From Stomoxys calcitrans (lineage: Eukaryota > Arthropoda > Insecta > Diptera > Muscidae), in assembly GCF_963082655.1 (NCBI RefSeq), contig NC_081555.1, positions 18,291,437 to 18,355,436 on the forward strand: a stretch of 64,000 nucleotides of DNA, read 5' to 3'. The notes beneath the pieces were generated by a model. That model ran no database searches, was not told the DNA's origin, and saw only the letters and a program-made list of their open reading frames with translations. Made by a program: the position numbers and the translations under genes. Shown here in pieces: positions 33,880 to 46,090 of this stretch. Numbering within the stretch: position 1 is the first letter of the stretch; every line of letters starts with the position of its first letter.

Positions 33880-34480
33880 GCGCACAAAATTTTCGTCATT
33901 CTGTTTGTAACTACTCGAAATATTCGTCTGAGACCTCATAAAGTATATATATGTATTCTTGATCGTCGCGACATTTTATGTCGATCTAGCCATGTCCGTC
34001 CGTCTGTCTGTCGAAAGCACGCTAACTTCCGAAGGAGTAAAGCTAGCCGCTTGAAATTTTGCACAAATACTTCTTATTAGTTTAGGCCGATTGGTATTCT
34101 AATTGGGCCATATCGGTCCATGTTTTGATATAGCTGCCATATAAACCGATCTTGGGTCAAGACTTCATGAGCCTCTAGTGTACGCAATTCTTATCCGATT
34201 GAGATGAAATTTTGCACGACATGTTTTGTTATGATATCCAACAACTGTGCCAAGTATCAAATTGGTCCATAACCTGATAAAGCTGCCATATAAACCGATC
34301 TTGGGTCTTAACTTCTTGGGTCTCTAGAGTGCGCAATTCTTATCCGATCGGAATGAAATTTTGCACGACGAGTTTTGTTATGATATTCAACAACTGTGCC
34401 ACGTATGGTTCAAATCGGTTCATAACCTGATATAGCTGTCATATAAACAGATCTGGGGACTTGACTTCTTGTTGTTTTTA
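33880..34480 (+). mobile_element. Helitron-like family 1, 5' part
   Basis: TCATTCTGTTTGTAACTACT, the core GTCCGTCCGTCTGTCTGTCG (33995-34014) and two to three central units. It is cut by SINE-1 at about 34485. Confidence 0.75.
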
Positions 34481-34489
34481 GTGTGGGTC

Positions 34490-34682
34490 GGAGGCCACCG
34501 TGTCACAGCGGTTCGCAAGTCTGCCTATAACGCTGAAAGCCTGATTTCGAATTATGGCAAGAACTTCAGATAAAATATCCAACTGCGGTTATATCTTCCT
34601 TATGATAGCGACAATTGTTAGCTATTTACCGATGTAAAAACGTCTCCTTAGAGAGATATCGCTCTCTCGAATTAAAAAAAAG
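34490..34682 (+). mobile_element. SINE-1 copy, diverged
   Basis: A tRNA-like head, GGAGGCCACCGTGTCACAGC with GATTTCGAATT as B box, then GCGACAATTGTTAGCTATTT, GTAAAAACGTCTCCTTAGAG and an A-rich 3' end. Same layout as 10996-9859 minus, but shortened and mutated. Confidence 0.65.
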
Positions 34683-35140
34683 AAAATTAATTTCTTAAAG
34701 ACAAAATTGGAACATTTTTTTTCCAGGCACAACTTCAATAGGTTTTCTTTCTAAATAAAATTTAAAGGTGTTTTGCTCAGACCCAGTCCCCACTAACAAA
34801 ATTTTTCTAACGAAAAAATTTTTATGAATTTTTTTCTAAAGAAAAAATTGTAATGAATTTTTTTAATGACAACATTATAATGATAATAATGAAATAGTGG
34901 AGCTGTATGATATTCAAAATGTGTTCAAAATTATTACTGACAGCTTTCTTCGAAGTTATAAGCAATAGTGTTTTCTCATTTAGACTATTTTTGTCTGGCC
35001 GCTGACGAAGACAAATGGTATGCTTACCCTTTCAAACGAATTTTTGTATACATTTCGATTGAAAACCAAATGGTGCGTATTTTTAATAAATAAAATCACC
35101 CACAGTTGTCTACCAATAAATAAGTTTTTTAGGCCAAAAA
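34683..35140. repeat. AAAATTTTTCTAAAGA-type degenerate repeats and unique DNA
   Basis: 34690-34875 is made of about 30-35-bp variants of AATTTTTTTCTAAAGAAAAA, also seen at 37276-37685. The remainder is unique and noncoding as far as I can see. Confidence 0.5.
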
Positions 35141-36172
35141 AGAATATTGACTAAGAACTGTTATGCTATTGGAGCTATATCAAGTTATAGTCCGATTCCG
35201 GACCATAAATGAATGGAATGCTAAACATTGTAGAAGTTATTGTGTAATATTTCAGGGGCTCAAGAAGTAAAATCGGGAGATCGGTTTATATGGGAGCTGT
35301 ATTAAACTATTGATCGATTCAGACCATATGTTGATGGTCATGAGAGAAGTCGTTATATAAAACGTCTGCCAAATCGAATGATTTGGCATTGGAAGTCATA
35401 ACAAAACACCTCATGTAAAACTTCAGCCAAATCCGATGAGAATTGCGTCCTCTATTGGCTCAAGAAATCAAGATCCAAGATCGGTTTATATGAGAGCTAT
35501 ACCAGATTATGAACCGATTTGAATCATACTTAGCACAGTTGTTGGAAATGATACCAAAACACTACGTACGAAATTTCAGTCAAGTCGAACGAGAGGCTCA
35601 AGAAGTCAAGATCCAAGATTGGTTTATATGGCAGCTATATAAGACTACGAACCGATTTGAACCATACCTAACACAGTTGTTGGAAGTGATACCAAAAAAC
35701 CACGTGCAAAATTTCAGTAAAATCGGACCAGAATTGCGCTCTCTAGAGGCTCAAGAAGTCAAGACCCAAGATCGGTTGATATGGCAGCTATATCAAAACA
35801 TGGCCCATTTACAATCCCAACCGACCTAAACTAATAAAAAGTATTTGTGCTAAATTTCAAGCGTCTAGTTTTACTCCTTCAAACGTTTGCGTGCTTTCGA
35901 CAGACAGACGAACGTACGGACGGACATGGCTTGATCGAATTAAAATGACATGACGATCAAGAATATATGTACTTTATGGGGTCTCAGAAGCATAGCATTG
36001 CATGAGGTGTTTTGCTAGCACTTCCAACAATTGTGCCAAGTATGGTTCAAATAGATCTATAACTTGATACAGCTGCCATACAAACCGGTTTGGGTTTCGA
36101 AAGAGATATCGCGCTAAGAACTCGACAAATGCAACCCTTGGTGGAGGGTATATTAGATTCAGTCCTTATTGA
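35141..36172 (-). mobile_element. Helitron-like family 1 composite
   Basis: Four to five central units and the core GACAGACAGACGAACGTACGGACGG (35899-35923). At about 35990 it joins another fragment ending TGGTGGAGGGTATATTAGAT. Confidence 0.7.
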
Positions 36173-36503
36173 AATTTAAAGAAAAAGGGTTATGGAAAGT
36201 ATATATTCAGTGGTCATTATAAACATGCAATGAGACACACATTTACATATGTGTTTCTTTTTTTTTTCTTCTAACATTACCTTCAGCAGCAGTCACTTTC
36301 AGCAAACAACAGACTCTTCAGCAGTAAGCCTGCTACTCTGAGATAGCAGCACTACGGCTGTAATAGCAGAATTACTGTTACAATAGCAACAAAATTAACC
36401 AATAATATTCAGCAGACAGTGTTTGCTATTTTCAGCAAACCTTTTTTCTATGAGTGCATGACTAATAATGACGGAATGTACTACCGAATGAAATCAGCAA
36501 TTG
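36173..36503. repeat. Cryptically simple CAGCAG/TAGCAG stretch
   Basis: 36285-36455 is enriched in scattered CAGCAA, TAGCAG and CAGTGTTTGCT words without a fixed period. No coding frame. Confidence 0.5.
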
Positions 36504-37275
36504 TTTATACCCTACACCCCCACTGTGGTACATGGTATTAAGGCTTAGTGCATTTGTTTGTAACACCCGCATGGAAGAGAGATGGACCCATTGATAAGTA
36601 TACCAATCGACTTAGTATCACTTTCTGATTCGATTTAGATATGTCGGTCTGTCCATGTTAATTTGTATACAAACTCCAGGTCGCAATTTCCATCCGGTAC
36701 CGTCTTCAAATTTGGCCTAGAGACGAAGCCTATTGAAATTGGAAAATATCGGTTCAGATTTATCCCCCTATTTTAACTTCTAGAGCCCTGCAAGCGCATT
36801 TATTGACCAATCTTGCCAAAGTTTTGTAAGAAGCTTTCTTCGAGGACTACCACAATATCTATAGAGTTTAATCGAAATCGGTTCAGCATTAGATATAGCT
36901 CCCATATATATGTTCATCCGATTTTGAGATATATTGCAATAAAGTGCTCATTTGTAAACCGATTCTCTCGAAATTTTAGTATGAAGGATTTTCTCTTGAC
37001 TCTCGACATTACTGCTGAATTTCATAGAAATCGGTTCAGATTTATATATAACTCTCATATACATATATATATATATATATATATGTATATAGCCCGATTT
37101 TCACTTCTTGACCCACTGCAATCGCATTTATTGACCAATCATACCATAATTTTTGTACAACGCTTTCTTCGCCGACTATCACAATATCTCAGAAGTTTGA
37201 TCGAAATCGGTTCAGATTTAGATGTAGCTCCCATATATATAGTTTCTCCAGATTTTGCGTCATTTGCAGAATGAA
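36504..37275 (+). mobile_element. Helitron-like family 2 fragment
   Basis: The head is TATACCCTACACCCCCACTG, then GTATACCAATCGACTTAG and two to three central units with ATCGAAATCGGTTCAG. It includes a short (AT)n tract at about 37063-37082. No tail. Confidence 0.72.
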
Positions 37276-37688
37276 GGAAAAAATTTCAAAAAGAAAAAAA
37301 GCAAAATGTAACTTCAATAACGTTTTTGTGAAGACAAACTTTCAATAAAGACAAAATTTGAATGAAATTTTCAAAATTTCAAAATAAAAATTTCACTAAA
37401 AACTAAATTTCCACGAATTGTTGTTCAAATATCAAATCTCAATGCAATTTTTCGAAAAGGTAAAATTTCAATGAAAGTTTTTCTAAAGATAAAATTTTAG
37501 TGAAATTTTCAGCGAAGACAAAATTTAGCCCAGGCCGCTTCTTGAAATTATTTTTCAAAGACGAATTTTCAAAAAATAAATTTTAAGAGACTTTTTTTTC
37601 AAGACAAAATCTCGATGAAAACTTGGCTTCAATGAAATATTTTCTGAACACAAAATTGTAATTAATTTTTTTCTAAATTTGTTGTTTT
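37276..37688. repeat. Degenerate 30-35-bp AAATTTCAATGAAATTTTTC repeat
   Basis: About 12 loose copies of a unit containing AAGACAAAATTT and TTTTTCAATGAAA. Same type as 34690-34875. Confidence 0.7.
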
Positions 37689-39190
37689 TATACCCACCAC
37701 TCCATTTGTAACACCTCGAAATATTCGTCTAAGACCCCATAAAGAGTATATATATTCTGGATCGTCTCGACATTCTGGGTTGATTTAGCCATGTCCGATC
37801 GGCCGTCCGTTTGTCGAAATTTTGCACCCATTCTTTTTATTGATGTAGGTCGTTGGGGATTGCAAATGGGATTCTAAATCTGAACCGATATTTGGAAATA
37901 GCCCCCATATAAACCGATCTCACCGATTTAATTTTTTGATCCCTTAGGAGCCTCAATATTTACCCGATTTGGCTGAAATTTAGAACAAAGACTTGAGTTA
38001 TGACGTCCAATATCCATGCCAAGTATGATCCGAATCGATCTATAAACAGACATAGCCCCCATATAAACCGATCCCAGGAGTTGACTTCTTCAGCCCTTAG
38101 AAGCCTCAACTTTCATTCGATTTGGATAAAATTTGTAACAAAGCCTTGAGTTATGACGTCCAATATCATGCCAAGTATGATCGGAATCGATCCGTAAATA
38201 GATATAGCTCCCATATACACCGATCCCAGGATTTGATTCTTGAGCCCTTGGGAGCCCCAATTTTCATCCGATTTGACTGAAATTTTGCACACAGTGTTCT
38301 GTTATGACTTCCAACAACTGTGCCGAGTACGGTCTATATCGCTATATAACCAGATATAACTCCCATATAAACCGATCTCCCGATTTGATTTCTTGAGTCC
38401 TTACAAGCCGCATTTTTGTCCGATTTGGCTGAAATTTTGCATGTGGTGTTCTATTACGATTTTCAACAAATGTGCCTAGTATGGGCCAAATCGGTATATA
38501 ACCTGATATGGCTTCCATATGAACCTATCACCCGATTTTATTTCTTGAGTCCTTATATGCCGCAATTTGTGTCCGATTTGGCCAAATACGTTCAAATCGG
38601 TCTATAACCTGATATAGCTTTCATATAAACAGATCTTCCGATTTGACTTCTTTAGTCCCTATAAGCCGCAATATTTGTTCGATTCGGCGGAAATTTTGCA
38701 TGCGGTATTGCGTTACGACTTTCCACAACTGTGCCGAGGTATATCTCCCATATAAACCGATCTCCCGATTTGACTTCTTGAGTCCTTAAAAGCCGCAATT
38801 TTAGTCCCATTTGGGTAAAATTTTGCAGATAGTGTTCTGTTATGACTTTCAACAACAGCGCCAAGTACGGTTCAAATCGGTGAAGAACCTCATATAAACC
38901 AATCTCCCGATTTAACTTCTTGAGTCCCTACAAGCCGCAATTTTTATTCGATTAGGATGAAATTTTGCATGCCGTGTTCTGTTACTGTGCCAAATATGGT
39001 CCAAATCAGTCTATAACTTCATATGAGCTCCCATGTAAAGCGGTCTCTCCATAATCCCTGTTCGGTTCGTGGAAGCTTTAATTTTTGCTGGTTTGACAGA
39101 AGTTTGGTATGTAGAATAGAATTATGCCCCAACTAAATATTTTCCATGGTGGTGAGTTTCCAAGATGCGGCCGGCCGAACTTGGCCCGTT
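37689..39190 (+). mobile_element. Helitron-like family 1 element, long
   Basis: The head is TATACCCACCACTCCATTTG, with a partly lost core (CGGCCGTCCGTTTGTCG). About eight central units follow, then the tail CCATGGTGGTGAGTTTCCAA, CGGCCGGCCGAAC and CCCGTTTTTCATTT. SINE-2 follows immediately. Confidence 0.78.
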
Positions 39191-39420
39191 TTTCATTTTT
39201 TAAGTTTTTTGCCTGTTAGGGCGAAGATCAATAAATTCTACAATTTTTGTTTATTTCTCTTTCGAGACGAGCTTAATGATCGGAGATGGCAATTGGGAAA
39301 GGAAAGCCAAAGATAGCAGCACACACCAACCACTATGGGACGTGTTTCGTCTTTGGTTAGAAGACTTTTCAACCATATTAGGTGTGATGGTTTCAAGGGT
39401 CGTGCGTTGGTATGCTGTAT
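39190..39420 (+). mobile_element. SINE-2 body, head missing
   Basis: AAGTTTTTTGCCTGTTAGGG, TTTGTTTATTTCTCTTTCGA, GAAAGCCAAAGATAGCAGCA, ACCACTATGGGACGTGTTTC and GTGATGGTTTCAAGGGTCGT. The same order is present at 43415-43862, and its end at 23503-23645. Confidence 0.7.
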
Positions 39421-39559
39421 TTGAATCGTGTTAATTGCAAAAACGCATCTATGAACAACTCTGTCTTTGAGCTGTACTTTTCCCAATGCATGTGTTTTTG
39501 TGTAATGACACACTTTTTTTCTATGGCAATTACACTGCTTCCGTGGTACACATGATTCT

Positions 39560-39745
39560 GTGCATCTGTTTGAAGTTGTATTGATGGCCAGACAACGTCA
39601 TCTATTGGAAGTTGTATTGATGCTCCGTGTGCCCAGGTTCGAATCCCGGCCGGGTTCTGCCGAACCGTTTCATTTTCCAAGTTTTTTTGCCTGTTAGGGC
39701 GAAGGTCATTAAATTTAACAATTTTTGTTTGTTTCTCTTTCGTTT
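39560..39745 (+). mobile_element. SINE-2 with tRNA-like head, 3' truncated
   Basis: GGTTCGAATCCC (39630-39641) is a perfect B box, preceded by GATGCTCCGTGTGCCCA. It is followed by CATTTTCCAAGTTTTTTTGCCTGTTAGGGC, the start of the SINE-2 body, and ends after TTTCTCTTTCG. This copy shows that SINE-2 is tRNA-derived. It is not a tRNA gene: the acceptor stem does not pair. Confidence 0.68.
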
Positions 39746-40342
39746 TTGCTTGTTATATTCTTGTTAGGATCCGAACCAACAACTGCGCCATGGTGACTCT
39801 TAACAACAATAACAACGACAACTAGGGTTTAATTAATGGTCACTAAAGGACTTAATAATGTCCACAACACTTATGCTTGAACCCAGCCTTTAGTTATTTG
39901 TCTTAATAAGGTTCTCTTGCTCCTTGGTGGCTTGTTACTATACCACAAAAAATTTTCAAGTTTCTTGGAACAAAACCCAACATTAATCACTTGTCACAAC
40001 TATGCAACAATTTTCAGTGGAAAAATGGAAAAATAATAACTGTACAAGCAGTCAGTCATCACTACCACAAGGAATTCCCAGAAGATGTTGGACATGCTCA
40101 TACTTGAGAGAAACCCCCATTGGCGAGGTTAAAATAAAAATACTTACATTTACAATCTTGTTAAGTGATTGTGCAAAGTTTAGCAGAAAGAATTGCTAAA
40201 AAGCAAACAAAGATCCTTAGGAAGAATAATTTCCGCTCAAAAACATGCTTCTGCTTGCTTTGGAACAGATATGAACAAGAGAGAAATTAAAAATCCTTGG
40301 GAGATTGGATCATTATTTATGTGTGAGTTTTAAACCTTAAAA
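39746..40342. other. Unique noncoding sequence
   Basis: A 65-codon plus frame (40002-40199) starts with ATG but has no recognisable domain or splice context. I see nothing else. Confidence 0.45.
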
Positions 40343-41368
40343 CAAGTAAAAGCGGTATAAGTTCGGCTGAGCCGAATCTTATATACCCTTCACCAGGGAA
40401 CTCATATGCCTAGTTCTTTGGATGTTTTCTCTTTTTATGCAGAAACTGAAAAAGGATAATGGGAGGTCATAACTAGAAATCTCCATGGATTTTTTATATG
40501 CTTAGATGAGAACTGCGCCCTCTGCAGGCACATCGGCTATGTATACCAGGTTTTGAACCGAATATAACTTTACTTCTTAGATCTGTTGAAGGTCGTAGGA
40601 AAAGTAGTTGGGCAAAATTTCAACCAATTCGGATAAGAATTGCGTCCTTTTTTTTGGCTCAAAAAGTATATTCGGCAGGTCGGTTTATATGACAGCTATA
40701 TCAAGTTATGAACCGATTAGAACCATACTTGGTACATCTATTGGTACATCTATACGAAAAATCATCATGCAAAATTTCAGCCGAATCCGATAAGAATTGC
40801 GTTCTCTAAAGGCTCAAGAAGTATATTCGGGGGGTCGATGTATATGGGAGCTATTGGGTTGCCCAAAAAGTAATTGCGGATTTTTCATATAGTCGGCGTT
40901 GACAAATTTTTTCACAGCTTGTGACTCTGTAATTGCATTCTTTCTTCTGTCAGTTATCAGCTGTTACTTTTAGCTTGCTTTAGAAAAAAGTGTAAAAAAG
41001 TATATTTGATTAAAGTTCATTCTAAGTTTTATTAAAAATGCATTTACTTTCTTTTAAAAAATCCGCAATTACTTTTTGGGCAACCCAATATATCTAAACG
41101 TAGACTAATTGGGCCAATTTACAATCTCAAATGACCTATATTAATAAGAAATATTTATGCAAAATTGCAGGCGCCTGGCTTTCCTTGTTCGAAAGTTAGC
41201 GTGTTTTCGACAGACGGACGGATGGACGGACAGTGCTAGATCAACTTAAAATGTCATGACGACCAAGAATTTATTTACTTTATAGGGTCTTAGACGAATA
41301 TTTCGAGGTGTTACAAACGAAATGATGAAATTAGTATACTCCCATCCTATGGTGGCGGGTATAACAAA
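40343..41368 (-). mobile_element. Helitron-like family 1 element, complete, with MITE
   Basis: Tail AACAAGTAAAAGCGGTATAA and ATACCCTTCACCAG at left, three central units, MITE at 40854-41088, core CGACAGACGGACGGATGGACG (41208-41228), ATTTCGAGGTGTTACAAACG, and head CCCATCCTATGGTGGCGGGT at right. Confidence 0.8.
40854..41088 (-). mobile_element. mariner-derived MITE, copy 6
   Basis: 235 bp, TA-flanked, inserted in GGGAGCTA|TATC of a central unit. The empty site can be read from neighbouring units. Confidence 0.92.
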
Positions 41369-42245
41369 AAAACTGCATAAAGAAAACGTAACAAAAATTA
41401 AATTTTAATTATTTTTCCAGTATAATTTTCCAGCTAGGACCCAGTCAAATGTCCTTATTGGCCTATAATTCCCTACTATCGATTTAGTTAAAAGGAAAGA
41501 AAAATACCCTAATAAGTGGTGAAATTTCTTACAGTGCCACCTAATGGCTTCACATCAACAGCAATGTGGAAGATATGGCCAATTATTTTCTGTTTTTTTT
41601 TTTTTTCTTTGCTACCAACAAATATGAGAAACTCCCAAAGAAAATTAAGCTCTGCTCTAATTGGATTTAGTCTTTGCTGTTGTTGTTGTTGCTTTGCACA
41701 AGGATTTTGACCCTCCACCCCCATCTCAGCAGTCACAACTCACCCAATGCTAAGGAATGTCAAATGAGTTTTAAAGAGAAGCAAAAAAATATATATTCCC
41801 TCACCAAGAGAAAGAAAAGTGGGGGTTGAAAGCAAAAACAAAAAAACAAAAAAAACAGCCATTAATGTGTTTTTTACGCTCTGCATGGCAAGCTAATTAA
41901 AAAGATAACAAAAAATACAAGTTCTTATTGTCCTTAAAGAACACAAAAAGGACACTTGAGCATACCAGCGCAAGCCATTACAACAAATTTGTAGTTTGTC
42001 TTGGTTAATTGTAACAGATGGCCACGCAGCGCTTTCCTTACTTCTTCTTCTTCTTCTTGCTATCTGCTGTTAATGTTATGAATTAAGCATCAACGCCCCC
42101 ACTAAGTGATAAGGTGGCAATGAATTAAAGGACTTTACAAGGACGAATATTTTAAAATGATTTTGGGGCAAAACGAAATGTTCATAACTAAATCAAATCA
42201 TAGAAAATTCGAATAAAAACAAAACTAAAAAGAATAACAAAAAAG
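41369..42245. other. Unique noncoding sequence
   Basis: Contains TTCTTCTTCTTCTTCTT (42041-42057) and GTTGTTGTTGTTG (41679-41691) tracts and several A-runs. No exon that I can support. Confidence 0.5.
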
Positions 42246-43157
42246 TCAGTAAAAGCGTGCTAAGTTCGGCCGGGCCGAATCTTATATACCCTCCACCATG
42301 GATCGCATTTGTCGTATTCTTTTCCCGGCATCTCTTCTTAGGCAAAAAATGATATAAGAAAATATTTGCTCTGCTATTAGAGCGATATCAAGATATAGTC
42401 CGGTTTGGACCACAATTAAGTTATATGTTGGAGACCTGTGTAAAATACCAGCCAATCCAAAATTTCAGCCAAGAAGTCAAGTCCCCAGATATGTTTATAT
42501 GACAACTATATCAGGTTATGAACCGATTTGAACCATACTTGGCACAGTTGTTGGATATCATATCAAAATACTACGTGCAAAAATTCATTGGAATGGGATA
42601 AGAATTGAGCCCTCTAGAAGCTCAAGAAGTCAAGATCCAAAATCGGTATATATGGCAGCTATATCAGGTTATAAATCGATTTGAGCCAAACAGTTGTTGG
42701 AAGTCATAACAACTAACTATATACAAATCGGATGAGAATTGCGCCCTCTATTGGTTCAAGAAGTCAAGATGCAAAATCGGTTTATATGCCAGCTATATCA
42801 GGTTATCAACCTATTTAAACCATACTTAGCACAGTTTTTGGAAATCGTAACAAAACATCTCGTGCAAAATTTCAACCAAATCGGATTATAATTGTGCCCT
42901 CTATTGGCTCAAGATGTCAAGATGAGGAATCGGTTTATATGGCGGCTATGTCAAAACATGGACCGATATGGCCCATTTACAATCCCAACTGATCTACAAC
43001 AAAAAGCTCCTGGCTTTACTCCTTAGAAAGTTAGCGTGATTTCGACAGACTATCGGACGCACGACTTAAAATGTCATGATGATCAATAGCATATAAACTT
43101 TATGGGGCCTTAGACGAATATTCGAGGTGTTACAAACAGAATACCTAAATTAGTATA
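42246..43157 (-). mobile_element. Helitron-like family 1 element, near complete
   Basis: Tail GTAAAAGCGTGCTAAGTTCG, TTCGGCCGGGCCGAA hairpin, ATACCCTCCACCATGGATCG. Four central units, a decayed core (TCGACAGACTATCGGACG), GTTACAAACAGAATACC. The last bases of the head are replaced by family 4 sequence. Confidence 0.8.
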
Positions 43158-43400
43158 GCCCTGAAAATATATCAGCATCGTGCTCTCTCTCTATCTAATT
43201 AACCTAATGACCATCTAATAACCCCATACTGCCATTTGTTTAAGGTGAGTTTATAGGATGAGGCGTCCTCAAACACTTGGCCCCAAAATTTGAACACTTT
43301 GGGGGGTGTTTTGGGAAATGGGCGGTGCCCGTATTCTACTCCCAAAAACCTTTATTTGAGCTCCATAATGCGATGGTCAGTAAATAATTTTTTAAAAACT
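43158..43400. repeat. Family 4 repeat fragment
   Basis: CTGAAAATATATCAGCATCG, CATACTGCCATTTGTTTAAG and GGGGGGTGTTTTGGGAAATG match units of the 17693-19792 insertion. Confidence 0.6.
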
Positions 43401-43862
43401 TTATTTTCCCTTTTTCAAGTTTTTTGCCTGTTAAGGCTGGTACTATATTCGTTTTTCACAGTTGAAACACAAATTTTTACGGTTACTTTTTTGAAACACT
43501 ACAAAAATCTCAATAAAAACATAATACTTTTTTTAATTTTTTTTTTCATAATTAATGAGGGAATGTCCTACTGTATGAAATAAGCAAATTTTTTTGCTTC
43601 AAAATCTATTACCTTAAAAAAGTAATCACGAAAAAATATCGCGAAAAAATGAACATAGTACCAGCCATTGGGGCGAAGATCATTAAATTTTACATTTTCT
43701 GTTTGTTTCTCTTTCGAGACCAGCCTAATGATCGGAGATTCAAATGGAAAGAGGAAAGCCAAAGATAGCAACACACACCAACCACTATGGGACGCGTTTC
43801 GTCTTAAGTTAAAAGACTTTTCAACCATACTAAGTGTGATGGCTTCAAGGGCCGTGCGTTAG
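43401..43862 (+). mobile_element. SINE-2 body split by a GGCTGGTAC MITE
   Basis: Left part TTTCAAGTTTTTTGCCTGTTA to 43433. Right part from about 43670 (GGGGCGAAGATCATTAAATT ... CTTCAAGGGCCGTGCGTTAG). Comparison with 39190-39420 shows that the sequence between is an insertion. Confidence 0.72.
43434..43668. mobile_element. MITE with GGCTGGTACTAT terminal inverted repeats
   Basis: Left end GGCTGGTACTATATTCGTTT. Right end, reversed, GGCTGGTACTATGTTCATTT. Looser inverted similarity continues inward for about 60 bp (GGTTACTTTTTT / GATTACTTTTTT). 235 bp, AT-rich, no coding capacity. Superfamily not identified; no clean target duplication seen. Confidence 0.72.
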
Positions 43863-44120
43863 TTGGACAACCCTGTCTATTAGCTTTTTTTAGGGGGGTT
43901 GTTTTTTTTTTTTTTTTTGGGAGGGTGGTGGTGATTAGTTGGCTGCCTGTAACTTAGGGGCAAGTTTTAAATATCAGAGTCGTACTTTACTTTCAAATAC
44001 CTTTCATTTGATACCCATATTGTGCCAATCGGTAAACATGCCCGTTTGGTTGGGGCGTTCCCCCTTGGATTGCTTGGCCCCAAATTGCCATCAAATTACA
44101 ACCAACAAATTTTCTCTAAA
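43863..44120. repeat. Family 4-type repeat fragment
   Basis: A T-run, then TTTCATTTGATACCCATATT, CCAATCGGTAAACATGCCCG and GGGCGTTCCCCCTTGGATTG; same units as at 47.4-50 kb. Confidence 0.6.
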
Positions 44121-44811
44121 ACGGCCCAACTATCTTTGGTATTTTCAAAATTAATTTAAAAAAAATCTACTCGATAGCAAAAAAACAATCATTGGTTATT
44201 TGATTTAAAGCCTTTGGTATTCATCTGTCCCACCCCCCAAAAAAAAAAACACTTTCAACTTTTACCATTGTGATGGCACTTTAAAGCCCTGACATTAGGG
44301 TAATTTGAGTTACAAATCACTGCTTGCGATAAGTAAAATCCCATACAGGTGACAAAACAATTAACAATGGAACATTTCCAAAACAATGGGAAAGCGAAAA
44401 AAGTTGCAAAACAAATACCATTTAGAGAGAAAAAAGGAATTTTGTAACAAGTGTAGCCAAGAAGAGGAATTGTAATACGAAAATAATGTATGTAAAGACT
44501 CTTGGTGGCAAATGTGATGCAATTTCTTAATTTATGCCAATATTCATATGTTGTTGATATCATGGGACTTGTGTCGGGTATTTAAATAATATTTTTTGAA
44601 AACAAAATGAGCGCAACATTTGTGTTCCTCCATGGAAGTCTTTTAACCTTATCTAATGTTTGGGTGTATTGGAAGGTTGCGCACATTATTTATGTGTTTA
44701 AAAACGCCTCTATCATTTGATATGAATTTAAATATTATCGTATGCTAATAATTACCCATGACTAGAGATGGATATTTATTGGGTAAATACCCAATTAATA
44801 ACTATTCTATA
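44121..44811. other. Unique noncoding sequence
   Basis: Nothing supported. The minus frame at 44255-44563 has no recognisable domain or splice sites. Confidence 0.45.
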
Positions 44812-46090
44812 TGCACTACCATGGGATGGGTGTATACTAATCTAGTCGTTCCGTTTGTAACACCTCGAAATATTTGTCTAAGAGCCCTTACAATCCGCAA
44901 TTATTGTCCGATTTGGCTAAAATTTTGTATGTAGTGTTGCGTTATGACTTCCAACCACTGTGCTAAGTACGGCCCTCATCGGTCTATAACCAGATATAGC
45001 TCCCATATAAACCGATCTCCCGATTTAACTTCTGGAGCCCTTACAATCCGCAATTGTTGTCTGATTTGGCTGAAATTGAGCATTTTGGTTTTTGTTATGA
45101 CTTCCAATAAGTGTGCCAAGTACGGCCCACATCGGTCTATAACCAGATACAATAGCTCCCATATAAACCGATCTCCCGATTAAACTTCTGGAGCCCTTAC
45201 AAGCCACAATTATTGTCCGATTTGGCTGAAATTTTGCAGATAGTGTTCTGTTATGACTTCCAAGAACTGTGCCAAGTTCGGTCCATCCGATTTCGATGAA
45301 ACTTGGCATAGTGAGTTCTGGTAAACCCCCACCCTTTCTGTGAAGTGTGGTCCAGATCGGACAATATTTGGGTATAGCTGCCCTATAGACCGACTTCCCG
45401 ATCACCAGATATAGCTTATTAAGGACATGAAAGATCCGTTTATTACCCGTTATTCTGTTAGCCGTTCTTGTCAAATGTGTTCTAGATCGAACAATATTTG
45501 GACATAGCTGTCATATAGGCCGATCTTGTGTATTGATGCTATAAAAGTGTATTGATGCTATAAAAGGGACATTTTTCACCCGATTTCGATGAAATTTGGC
45601 ACTTTGAGTTCTAGTAAACTCACCTATTTTTTGAATTTGGTGCAGATCGGATGATATTTGGATGTAGCTGTCATATAGACCGATCTTCCGATATAGAGTA
45701 TTGAGCCCATAGGAGGAGCATTTTTCATCCGATTTCGATGAGATTTAGCACAGTGAGTTTTGGTAGACCTCTTCCCATTCTTGTAAATTGTTGCCCAGAT
45801 CATATCATTTTTGGATATGGCTGACATAAAGACCGATCTCCCGACATAGGGTATTCCTGAGCCCATAGAAGTCGTACTTTTCATCCGTTTCATGATGAAA
45901 TTAGAAACAGTGCGTTTGGTACCGCTCTACACCTTTTTGTTGAATATCGTACATATCTGACCACATTTGGATGTAGCTGCCATATAGAACATATAAGTTT
46001 TATACTGATAGTTGAGTATTGAACATAGTTTTGACAGAACTCTACACCTTTTTGTTGAATATCGTCCAGATATGGATGGATATATACAAT
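44812..46090 (+). mobile_element. Helitron-like composite: family 1 head joined to family 3-like units
   Basis: Head CACTACCATGGGATGGGTGT, TCGTTCCGTTTGTAACACCT, three family 1 units, then from about 45290 units with GATGAAATTTGGCAC and GAGTTCTGGTA. No tail. Confidence 0.7.

Noticed and set aside
40002..40199. 65-codon ATG frame in unique DNA
   Set aside because: Length expected by chance; no domain, splice or promoter evidence.
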